DNA of 21,178 nucleotides. It comes from VGKP01 sp964578345. Its GTDB lineage: Archaea; Nanobdellota; Nanobdellia; Pacearchaeales; GW2011-AR1. The position numbers and the translations under genes are program-made. The notes beneath the pieces were generated by a model. The model saw only the letters and a program-made list of their open reading frames with translations, made no database searches and was not told the DNA's origin. Location of the stretch: positions 1 through 21,178 of the forward strand of contig CAZOCP010000011.1 of the NCBI GenBank assembly GCA_964578345.1, written 5' to 3'. Shown here one piece after another: positions 6,945 through 13,572 of this stretch (positions are counted from its first letter, which is position 1; each line of letters begins with the position of its first letter).

Positions 6945-7439
6945 ATGGGGCGAAAAATAGGACAATTACAAATTTCCTTTGGGATGATTTTTTCAATCAT
7001 GATTATTGCTGCAACTCTTGCAGTAGCAGGATATGTTATATTTAAATTCGTTAATTTAGAAACAAATATCTCCTGCAAGCTCTTTGCCAATGATATTCAA
7101 GAAAGAATTGATAAAGCATGGCGTGCTGATGGAGAAACTTCAGACATAATAGAGCATTCTGCTCCAGATAAAGCAGAGAGAATTTGCTTCGGAGAAGTTT
7201 CACTCCAACCAAGCTCATTAGATAAAGATTATCATGAATTTCTTAAAACATATTCAAAAAAAGAAAATAATCTTTTCTTTTATTCAGAGGATAAAAAAAT
7301 ATGCGGGGGCGATAAATTCGCATACACTTTAGAACATGCATCGTTCAGCTCTTTTTTCTGCTTATCGGAAGAAAATGGGAAAATATCTATAAAAATCAGC
7401 AAACGCACCAGTGAGCCATTAGTTTCGCTTAAACCATGA
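6945..7439 (+). CDS. Pilin-like protein 1 (class III-type signal)
   Basis: A 164-residue secreted or membrane protein. The N-terminus MGRKIGQLQISFGMIFSIMI has the basic-G-Q-x-x-x-hydrophobic layout of archaeal class III (type IV pilin) signals that a preflagellin-type peptidase cleaves near GQ; the usual Glu at +5 is absent. A single helix (about 8-34) is followed by a mostly beta, Cys-containing domain (CKLF, RICFGE, KICGG, FFCLSEE), suggesting disulfides outside the cell. It is the first gene of four pilin-like genes, overlapping the next by ATGA. The specific filament is not identifiable; no ATPase or PilC-like platform gene is in view. Confidence 0.65.
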   Translation: MGRKIGQLQISFGMIFSIMIIAATLAVAGYVIFKFVNLETNISCKLFANDIQERIDKAWRADGETSDIIEHSAPDKAERICFGEVSLQPSSLDKDYHEFLKTYSKKENNLFFYSEDKKICGGDKFAYTLEHASFSSFFCLSEENGKISIKISKRTSEPLVSLKP

Positions 7440-8407
7440 TTAATAAGAAAGGATTCGAATTTAGTTTCGGCTGGATTTTTTCAGTGCTGGTTGGAGCAGT
7501 AATAATATTTTTAGCAATATATGCATCGACGAAAATTATTAACAGTGAAAGGTATTTTTTAGACAGCGCGGCAGCAAAGCAGTTTTCAACTATTCTGAAT
7601 CCTTTAGAAACCGGCTCTGAATCAGGAAAAATATCTATTATTAATCTGCCATCTGAAAATAAGATTTTTTTGTCCTGTGATTCAGAGCCGCCATTCGGCA
7701 AACAAAAAGTAAGTATAGCAGAGCAGTCGTCCTCTCTTAAAAAAAATTTAGAAGATGGGGGCGCGGAAACATCTATCTCCAGTAAATATATATTTTCTTC
7801 AGATAGTATTGAAGGGAAATCTCTTGTTGTTTTTTCCAAGCCTTTTTTCATGCCTTTCAAAGTTGCAGATTTGATTTATATAATTCCAGAAGAGCAAAAA
7901 TATTGTTTTATTAACCCGCCAAATGAAATTGAGGATGAGATTCTGGATTTAAGGCCTATGAATTTCAATGTAACAGAAACTATCTCAAAATGCCCAAAGC
8001 AGAGCCTAAAAGTTTGTTTTTCTGCGACAGGATGTGATATAGATGTCAACTTAGTGGCTAAAACAGTCCGCAGGAAAAAACAGGCGGCAGTTTACTATGA
8101 AGAATTAGATGAGAATAATGCGCTTCTCTACGGAGCTATATTTGCAGATTCAAGCATGTATGAATGCCAGATAAAAAGAATTATGCTGAGGACATCAGAA
8201 CTTGCTGGTCTGTATAAATCAAAGGCAGATTATCTTTCTCCAAGAGGATGCCCTGGACCAGAAATCAGCTCTAGTTTAGCTTTATATTCCAACTTAACTT
8301 CTGCTTTAAATAATTCACGGCAGCTTCGCCCTATAAAATTATCGGCAGATAGTTTAGCTGAGATAAATGATGCTCTTTCATGCTTTTTATTTAAAACAAG
8401 AGGATAA
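7436..8407 (+). CDS. Pilin-like protein 2, long C-terminal domain
   Basis: A 323-residue protein starting MINKKGFEFSFGWIFSVLVG, again a KKG-hydrophobic pilin-like start without the conserved Gln. One N-terminal helix (about 12-33) is followed by a roughly 285-residue extracellular region with ten or so Cys, including CFINP, KCPKQSLKVCFSATGCDID and SCFLFKTRG. This is much longer than a normal pilin, so a minor pilin, tip subunit or pilin-anchored adhesin is possible. It is coupled at both ends: ATGA with gene 1, and its TAA directly abuts the ATG of gene 3. The large domain is not recognised. Confidence 0.62.
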   Translation: MINKKGFEFSFGWIFSVLVGAVIIFLAIYASTKIINSERYFLDSAAAKQFSTILNPLETGSESGKISIINLPSENKIFLSCDSEPPFGKQKVSIAEQSSSLKKNLEDGGAETSISSKYIFSSDSIEGKSLVVFSKPFFMPFKVADLIYIIPEEQKYCFINPPNEIEDEILDLRPMNFNVTETISKCPKQSLKVCFSATGCDIDVNLVAKTVRRKKQAAVYYEELDENNALLYGAIFADSSMYECQIKRIMLRTSELAGLYKSKADYLSPRGCPGPEISSSLALYSNLTSALNNSRQLRPIKLSADSLAEINDALSCFLFKTRG

Positions 8408-8917
8408 ATGCTTAAACGAAAATCACACAAAGGACAGCTGAAAATACAAGAGATGGCTTTTGTTTTAGTTGCACTCATGATATTCTTCGCTATTGTTGCT
8501 TTGTTTTATCTTTCTATTAGATTATCGCAAGTTAAAGAAAATGTTGTTCAATTAAGAGAACAAGAGTCTCAAGAGATTGTTCGTAAAATTGCATCGACGC
8601 CTGAATTTTCTTCGCCGAATCAGTGCGCTTTCTGCATAGATTTAGATAAGGCTTTTGTTTTAAAATATCAGCAAACATATCAGAAATTCTGGGACTTAGA
8701 TTATTTATCAATAGAGACGATTTACCCAAATAAGAAGGGAGAGTGCACAAAGTCGAACTACCCAGACTGCAGAACAATTACTATTCTGAATAAGAGCTTG
8801 TATAAAGGCACTCCTGTTGGGGCTTTTGCAGCTCTCTGTAAAAGAGATGTGAATAATATATATGTGATTCGATGCGATATAGGAAAAATATATGCTGGAG
8901 GCAAGCACGTATCTTAA
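8408..8917 (+). CDS. Pilin-like protein 3 (class III-type signal)
   Basis: A 169-residue protein starting MLKRKSHKGQLKIQEMAFVL. KGQ followed by a Glu and a long helix (to about residue 38) is the best class III signal pattern in the set along with gene 4. The exported part has CAFCIDLD, ECTKSNYPDC and LCKRDVNNIYVIRCDIG; the CxxC and paired Cys suggest disulfides. It starts immediately after the preceding TAA and its own TAA overlaps the next ATG by one base (TAATG). It is probably a minor pilin or pseudopilin of the same complex. Confidence 0.65.
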   Translation: MLKRKSHKGQLKIQEMAFVLVALMIFFAIVALFYLSIRLSQVKENVVQLREQESQEIVRKIASTPEFSSPNQCAFCIDLDKAFVLKYQQTYQKFWDLDYLSIETIYPNKKGECTKSNYPDCRTITILNKSLYKGTPVGAFAALCKRDVNNIYVIRCDIGKIYAGGKHVS

Positions 8918-9438
8918 TGAATATTTTATCAAGAAAAAAGGCGCAGGAAGAAATTGTGGGTTTTGTAGCAATTGTTGTTTTAGTCAGTGTGGTGATAGTT
9001 GTTTTATTAGGCATTAGTTTGAATAAAGAGCCTGCTTCTAATTCTAAAGAAAGCAAAGAGTTGGGAAGGTTTTTGGAAAGCTCGATGGAATATACTAGTG
9101 ACTGCTCTTTTGTATCAGACAAATATGCTTCCTTGAGTGAGTTAATTAAGGAATGTTATAAAAATTCAGGTTCTCGCTGCTCTTCTGGAATAGAAGTCTG
9201 CATGGCTGGAGAGAAGGCATTAGCTGAAACTCTTGCTGCCAGCTGGTCTGTTGGCGCAAATAGGCCTATTAAGGGATATATTTTCAATTCAAATTACACT
9301 CAGAATTTAACTCAAGATGTTAGTAAAGAGATAATTACAATAACTAATGGGAACTGCTCTTCTAAGTATACAACGGCAGAGTATCTAATCCCTGCTGACA
9401 ATGGAATTATAATTAATTCATTTAGATTATGCTATTAA
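8917..9438 (+). CDS. Pilin-like protein 4 (class III-type signal)
   Basis: A 173-residue protein when started at ATG 8917, which overlaps the upstream stop as TAATG; a longer frame from 8872 would add 15 non-pilin residues inside the previous gene and is less likely. The start MNILSRKKAQEEIVGFVAIV fits the class III signal well, with Q and E in place after KKA. One helix (to about residue 32) precedes an extracellular domain with CSFVSD, ECYKNSGSRCSSGIEVC, NCSSKY and a final RLCY. The cluster ends here; element F follows. Confidence 0.66.
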   Translation: MNILSRKKAQEEIVGFVAIVVLVSVVIVVLLGISLNKEPASNSKESKELGRFLESSMEYTSDCSFVSDKYASLSELIKECYKNSGSRCSSGIEVCMAGEKALAETLAASWSVGANRPIKGYIFNSNYTQNLTQDVSKEIITITNGNCSSKYTTAEYLIPADNGIIINSFRLCY

Positions 9439-9439
9439 A

Positions 9440-9575
9440 CTTTTAGTGATTGAGGCATTTTAGCACCGAAGGATGGTGTCAAGAATGCAGCGCACCAAGG
9501 GCGCGGTTTGTACAGCATTCCTGAACAGGGATTTTCCTGCATTCCAAAGTTGGTGATTAGTGCAATTCGGCACTA
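9440..9575 (-). repeat. Structured extragenic element F (degenerate core)
   Basis: Lies between the pilin cluster and the convergent regulator gene. Read on minus, GAATGC/GCATTC (9520-9515/9488-9483) encloses an asymmetric loop TGTACAAAC (9514-9506) opposite CT and an inner hairpin CGCGCC/GGTGCG (9505-9500/9496-9491). The inner stem holds a G-T pair that only forms on the minus strand, so minus is the likely reading. The loop resembles the TGTCACAAA of element C with one base missing. A second stem, GGTGATTAGTGC/GCACTAATTACC (9552-9563/9570-9581, one G-T on the plus reading), flanks it. The TTTTAA cap and P1 are lost. Confidence 0.55.
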
Positions 9576-9580
9576 ATTAC

Positions 9581-9940
9581 CTAAACTTTAACCCTAATGT
9601 TTAATTCTTCAATTGCAAGAACTGGCTTAAGGCGCGATCTTTTCCCGCTCTTTTCTGAAATCAGGTCTATAAGCCCGAATCTTTCAAGCACTTTCATATC
9701 TTCTCTCACAGATTTAAAATCCCTCTGAACCAGCTTAGAAAGTGCATAAATTGATTTTGGTTTTTTTGTTTTAATGAAATGAATCAGTTTTGCTTTCTGA
9801 TTGCTCAAAAGATGCCTCAAAGCAGCTATGCCTTCATAATCAAAAGCATCGGTTTCGCCAGTAAATTTTTTAAAGAAAGCAGTAAAAGCTCCGCCCTCGT
9901 CGATAATTGAGATGTCAAGACTCTTTGTTTTTTTTGCCAT
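9581..9940 (-). CDS. Winged-helix DNA-binding regulator (HVO_A0114-like)
   Basis: A 119-residue protein. Residues about 50-105 form a winged helix: KAKLIHFIKTKKPKSIYALSKLV, recognition helix RDFKSVREDMKVLERFGLIDL and a wing (EKSGKRSRLKP). This resembles the archaeal HVO_A0114/MarR-like group, which has the same SiyaLa..l.RdyknV..Dv..Le..Glv pattern. The first 40 residues are an acidic extension of unknown role. The gene is monocistronic and convergent with the pilin cluster, divergent from the S-layer gene. A perfect 12-bp palindrome (9951-9962) at the expected transcription start suggests self-repression. Target genes cannot be stated; the S-layer gene is a neighbour candidate. Confidence 0.75.
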   Translation of the reverse strand: MAKKTKSLDISIIDEGGAFTAFFKKFTGETDAFDYEGIAALRHLLSNQKAKLIHFIKTKKPKSIYALSKLVQRDFKSVREDMKVLERFGLIDLISEKSGKRSRLKPVLAIEELNIRVKV

Positions 9941-9943
9941 GGT

Positions 9944-9998
9944 ATATCGTGGTATTAATACCCTAACATATCTATAATATATATAGTATTTATATGTT
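9944..9998 (-). promoter_or_regulatory. Promoter and palindromic operator of the winged-helix gene
   Basis: On minus, AACATATAAATAC (9998-9986) is a TATA box. GGTATTAATACC (9951-9962) is a perfect 12-bp palindrome just before the start codon. It overlaps TACCACGATAT (9954-9944 on minus), an 11-mer that recurs as its complement at 13384-13394 in another small promoter. Direct GGTAT copies lie at 9941 and 9951. Confidence 0.6.
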
Positions 9999-10072
9999 TC
10001 TGTTTACAATATATGTTAAAAAATACCATATATTAATTGAATGCTGATAATAAGATGAATTTTTGTCTCTAA

Positions 10073-10117
10073 ACTACTGAGTTTTTTTAATTAGTAGTAC
10101 CGAAAGATTTATAAATA
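10073..10117 (+). promoter_or_regulatory. S-layer promoter with flanking inverted repeat
   Basis: CCGAAAG (10100-10106) followed by TTTATAAATA (10108-10117) is a strong BRE plus TATA, placing transcription start near 10138-10142. ACTACT (10073-10078) and AGTAGT (10093-10098) form a 6-bp inverted repeat immediately before the BRE and could be a regulator site. Confidence 0.75.
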
Positions 10118-10137
10118 AAACTAAGTAGCATTAATGC

Positions 10138-10382
10138 TTGTGTTCGTATTAGCAATGAATTGGCAGAAAACTTTTTAAAGCTTCGAGAATTTAATCATTT
10201 GCTCTCAAAGCGAGAGTACTGGCCACGCTTTAATCTTTAGATTGAAGGGTTGTCAGCCATGAGCGTTATAAACGCTGCATGCTCGACACGGCCTTGGCGG
10301 ACTGTCAATTAAAATACAGTCTCCTCTAAGAGGGATCTTTTGGGATTGCCAATAGTACAAAGCTGAAAGGAGGTATAAAAAA
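10138..10382 (+). ncRNA. Long structured 5' leader of the S-layer mRNA
   Basis: About 240 nt separate the predicted transcription start from the ATG, unlike the leaderless genes around it. Stems seen: CTCTC/GAGAG (10202-10206/10212-10216); TGGC/GCCA (10220-10223/10256-10259) around CTTTAATC-TTTA-GATTGAAG (10228-10247, one G-T); AGCGTT-ATA-AACGCT (10262-10276); GACTGT/ACAGTC (10300-10305/10316-10321); CCTC-TAA-GAGG (10323-10333). A strong Shine-Dalgarno AAAGGAGGT (10366-10374) sits 8 nt before the ATG. CTCCT at 10321-10325 can pair with AGGAG of that site, so an on/off fold is possible. A 7-codon open frame (10155-10178) lies near the 5' end. No known riboswitch or tRNA was recognised. Confidence 0.6.
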
Positions 10383-13073
10383 ATGTTTAATTTCAGAAAA
10401 ATTGCATCGGTATTGTCAAGTGCAGTTATGGTTTCTTCAACAGTTGCTTTGGCAGCTGCAGCAAGTTATCCAGCACCATTCGTAAAAGGAGGCGCTGCTG
10501 ATGTTGCTGTAGTTTACGGTTCTGCGCCGGGCGCGCAATTAGACCTGCCTGCTGTTGTTGACGTTACAACTGATTTGCAATATCATTTAGCAAAACAAAC
10601 TGCGAAAACATCAGGAGGCACAACTTCTTCTGGAGCATCAGCTACAGGAGGAGATTCAATTAATCTGGCAACTTCAAGCCAAAAATTGTTTATGAACAGC
10701 TCAATCAATGCTGCTCGAACAACTTTGTCAAATAATGAATTGCCAGTTTTGCTTGCAGATGGAACATCTACTGATGCAGCAGGAACAGCGTATAAATATA
10801 CGCAAAAAATTATTCCTGGAAACAGGCAAGTTTTATTCAGTAAGAGCGGAGAGAGCATTGACCCTATAGCTTTAGTAGATATAGGCAGTAGTGCACAAAC
10901 TCCTTTGTATAACTATACACTTACTTTTGTAAAAGCACTTAATGTTTCTGATGCAACAAGTGTTATTGGAACTGCTAAATTGAAGATATTAGGAACCGAA
11001 TATATTGTCGGGGCTAGTTCAACTGGGACAGATCTTTATCTCTATGGAAGCGGCAGTCCAATAGTTGTTGATGAAGGTGAAACCAAATCAGTAGTAGTAA
11101 ACGGTGTAAACCATACTATTTTCTTGAAAGGTACGACAAGCGCAACAGCAGCAACATTAACTGTTGATGGTACTCAAAAATCAGTGAATAAAGGTTCAAG
11201 TTATAAGTTTCCAGGGGAGTTTGAAGTCTATATAAAAGACTTATTCCATGCAACAAAGACAGGAACATTATCAAATGCTGATTTATTGCTTGGCGCGCAA
11301 ACCTTGCATATTGTAAATAATTCTGCAGTGAGAGTAGGAGCAGATGATACTACAATTCAAGGCACAACAGGTTTGATGACCGTATCTGCAAACACTGCTA
11401 ACGTAGTCAGTACAGTCACAATTGCACAAGCTGCAAAAGATGCAACTGGCGACTACCTAACAGCAAATAAATCATTTGATGATAGAGTATTTGCAGGAGC
11501 TGTAAGGCTACAACTTGCAGGTTTTAATCCTTCTATTTCTTCAACAAGCAGAGAAACAATAGTTGTTGATACTGATAATTCAGTCGCTACGAAAATTAAA
11601 GTAGAAACTGCCTTAGCAGGAACGAAAGGTGCAACAACGCATTATTATGGAAGAGATGTAGATGGTACATCTGACGGTACTTTATCAGGAGTAAGAAATG
11701 CTGATTCAAGCAATTACACTCTACATGTCCAAGAAGGCAGTAATCTGACCCTTTACGACAAAATACTTGTTAATCCAGGAGACAAAGGAAGAATTCTTCA
11801 ATTAACAGCTTTAGGAGGCGGAAGTTCGGCTACAGATAAAACCACTTTCCAAGATGTTATTACAGGAGAATCTTTTGATTTCACAACCGGAACTACAAAT
11901 ACTGGATCAAGAAATATTGATGGGCAGACATATTATGTTGCTGTTTTAAATGTAAGTGGAACAGGAAAAGAAGCAAACATTACTTGGGGAGCAGGAGCTG
12001 CTGGCGGAAGCTGGGGAACTCAAAGAACACTCTTTCCAAGAATAAAGACAAAGAATGGAGGATGGTTTACTGTTTTAGTATCTACTAATGTATCTAATAT
12101 CACATACAATCTTCCAGGAGCAGATTCTTTAACCACTTATGAATCTGGAGTTGCGGTAGTCTCGGGTGTTGGAGCAGGAGGAGTAGGTATTGGTCAAACA
12201 ACGCAAAATACTACACAAGGAAAAGTAAGCTATATCATAAACTGGTCAGCGAATTCATCCAATCCTCCAGGAAATCCATTAAATAATGTATCTGGTATTT
12301 TGAGTTCAATAACATTTAACGGAGGAACAACTAATTGTTCATTTAACGTTACAGCAGGTCCGGCAATTCTCTTCCAAGAAGAGAAAACTGTTACGGGCAG
12401 CGGTTCAACAAATGGAGAAGTTATTTGCATGCCTCTTACGAGAGAGGGAACAACAACTGTTATGGCTGCAATTGATACACCAACATTCAGCGATGACACG
12501 ACTCTTTCAACAAGATCACTTGCATCAAAGAATGCTAAGTCTCAAACAGTAACAACTTTCGGCACTTTATTAGAAAGAGATACAGACAACAACAACTTTG
12601 TCACATTATGGTATCCTGATGAGCAAATGTATGCGGACTTGTTATTTACAGCTCCAGCAGCAGTGGTATCATCAAGCGATACAGGAAGTGGAGGCGGAAC
12701 AGTAAATAGCCTTGGTTCAGTATCTGTTTCAGATACAGAATCTGCTTCGGTAGCTAGCAAGAACTTAATCGTCATTGGAGGAAGCTGCGTCAATAAAATT
12801 GCTGCAGAATTACTTGGAGGCGATCTTTGCGGAGATGCTTTCGAGGAAAAGACAACAGTCGGTGCAGGATCATTCTTAGTTCAGACTTTCGCCAGAACAG
12901 GCGATAAAGTCGCAACACTGGTTGCAGGATACAACGCAGGCGATACTGCAAATGCAGTAACCAAGTTGAAATCCGAACCTGATAAGTTTGAAATTGCAGT
13001 AGGCAAGAAGTTTGTTGGAAACCTACAGAATGTTGCAATGGTTGAAGTAAGCTCTACTAACACAACAGCTTAA
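10383..13073 (+). CDS. S-layer protein (Methanococcales-type family)
   Basis: An 896-residue secreted protein, probably the main surface-layer subunit. A signal peptide (about 1-27: FRKI, hydrophobic core, ALAAAA) is followed by FVKGGAADVAVVYGSAPGAQLDLPAVVDV, which matches the N-terminal domain of methanococcal S-layer proteins (FVKdG..nv.vVvGs.A...Dv.aA..). The C-terminal part has KNLIVIGGSCVNKIAAELL and an ending like their outer domain (..NLilvGGp..N.la..l). The middle (about 100-780) is Ser/Thr/Gly-rich beta sequence with scattered N-glycosylation sequons; the protein is nearly Cys-free. Very high expression is suggested by the strong promoter, strong Shine-Dalgarno and T-rich terminator. 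No C-terminal membrane anchor is seen, so it is retained by lattice contacts. Confidence 0.9.
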   Translation: MFNFRKIASVLSSAVMVSSTVALAAAASYPAPFVKGGAADVAVVYGSAPGAQLDLPAVVDVTTDLQYHLAKQTAKTSGGTTSSGASATGGDSINLATSSQKLFMNSSINAARTTLSNNELPVLLADGTSTDAAGTAYKYTQKIIPGNRQVLFSKSGESIDPIALVDIGSSAQTPLYNYTLTFVKALNVSDATSVIGTAKLKILGTEYIVGASSTGTDLYLYGSGSPIVVDEGETKSVVVNGVNHTIFLKGTTSATAATLTVDGTQKSVNKGSSYKFPGEFEVYIKDLFHATKTGTLSNADLLLGAQTLHIVNNSAVRVGADDTTIQGTTGLMTVSANTANVVSTVTIAQAAKDATGDYLTANKSFDDRVFAGAVRLQLAGFNPSISSTSRETIVVDTDNSVATKIKVETALAGTKGATTHYYGRDVDGTSDGTLSGVRNADSSNYTLHVQEGSNLTLYDKILVNPGDKGRILQLTALGGGSSATDKTTFQDVITGESFDFTTGTTNTGSRNIDGQTYYVAVLNVSGTGKEANITWGAGAAGGSWGTQRTLFPRIKTKNGGWFTVLVSTNVSNITYNLPGADSLTTYESGVAVVSGVGAGGVGIGQTTQNTTQGKVSYIINWSANSSNPPGNPLNNVSGILSSITFNGGTTNCSFNVTAGPAILFQEEKTVTGSGSTNGEVICMPLTREGTTTVMAAIDTPTFSDDTTLSTRSLASKNAKSQTVTTFGTLLERDTDNNNFVTLWYPDEQMYADLLFTAPAAVVSSSDTGSGGGTVNSLGSVSVSDTESASVASKNLIVIGGSCVNKIAAELLGGDLCGDAFEEKTTVGAGSFLVQTFARTGDKVATLVAGYNAGDTANAVTKLKSEPDKFEIAVGKKFVGNLQNVAMVEVSSTNTTA

Positions 13074-13079
13074 AGCTAA

Positions 13080-13120
13080 ATTTTTATTTTTCTTTTTTTT
13101 CTTTTTTTATTATTTCTTTT
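13080..13120 (+). terminator. T-rich transcription terminator of the S-layer gene
   Basis: Repeated T-runs (five to eight T each) begin 7 nt after the S-layer stop, the form expected of archaeal intrinsic termination. On the opposite strand the same run encodes the Lys-rich tail of the transposase fragment. Confidence 0.7.
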
Positions 13121-13296
13121 CTCGGTCTTCCTGAAGCAAGACCAACAACAGGCAAAATGCCTATTGTTCTATACTTTTGTAGAATCTGATTACCTCTTCT
13201 TTCGCTTATTCCTGCTGTCTTTCTTGCCTGATAAACTGTCTTTCCATCAGCCAGCTTTCTAAATGTTTCTGTTAGCTTACATTTGCTCAATTTCAT
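13084..13296 (-). pseudogene. Transposase-type helix-turn-helix fragment
   Basis: A 70-residue frame. TVYQARKTAGISERRGNQILQKYRTIGILP followed by the AT-hook-like GRPRK matches the N-terminal DNA-binding domain of archaeal IS481/IS3-like transposases (yqark.lgiSkrrv.qi...y...G..p..g...GRPrk). No DDE catalytic domain follows; the frame instead runs into a tail of Lys codons formed by the S-layer terminator. The most likely reading is a truncated insertion sequence whose rest was lost when the S-layer region was joined here. A free-standing small DNA-binding protein is the alternative. No inverted terminal repeats were recognised. Confidence 0.6.
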
Positions 13297-13360
13297 AGAG
13301 CTAATTAAATCAGCCTTATGAAATAATTTCTGGATAACACAGGAGCCAATAATGTGGAAA

Positions 13361-13438
13361 TGTTTATATATTAATATTCCACAATATCGTGGTAATATGG
13401 AAGAGAAAAAGGCGAGTATGTTTTTAGAGATTAGTTAA
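13361..13438 (+). pseudogene. Leaderless 13-codon frame with promoter, possible truncated copy of the regulator gene
   Basis: A TATA box (TTTATATA, 13363-13370) lies about 30 nt before ATG 13397, which opens a 13-residue frame (MEEKKASMFLEIS). Between them, CCACAATATCGTGG (13379-13392) is a near-perfect inverted repeat and contains ATATCGTGGTA (13384-13394), also found before the winged-helix gene. The peptide loosely resembles that regulator's start (MAKKTKSLDISII). This is best read as the promoter and first codons of a lost regulator paralogue, or as a site bound by that regulator. Both are inference. Confidence 0.35.
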
Positions 13439-13543
13439 AATTTAAAATATTAATTATCCTTAGTAAGATATTTTTTATAATATACTTATTAAAAATTGAT
13501 GTAAATAGGTGCCGTTAACTTTACAGCTCATCAAAAAGAAACA

Positions 13544-13551
13544 TTTATATA
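13544..13551 (+). promoter_or_regulatory. TATA box of the large surface protein gene
   Basis: TTTATATA at 13544-13551, preceded by AAAGAAACA as a possible BRE, lies about 26 nt before ATG 13573. There is no Shine-Dalgarno sequence, so a leaderless mRNA is likely. The rest of 13439-13543 is AT-rich with no gene seen. Confidence 0.6.
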
Positions 13552-13572
13552 TCTTTAAATTATAATTAAATA

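Noticed and set aside
8872..8916. Longer start for pilin-like protein 4
   Set aside because: It would put 15 unrelated residues before the class III signal and lie inside the preceding gene; ATG 8917 overlaps the stop as in the other junctions.
10138..10330. tRNA, SRP RNA or RNase P RNA in the S-layer leader
   Set aside because: No TPsiC arm, acceptor pairing, or conserved SRP/RNase P motifs could be found.
12230..13063. Minus-strand frames opposite the S-layer gene
   Set aside because: Shadows of a strongly biased, Ala/Thr/Ser-rich coding sequence; no promoters or domain patterns.
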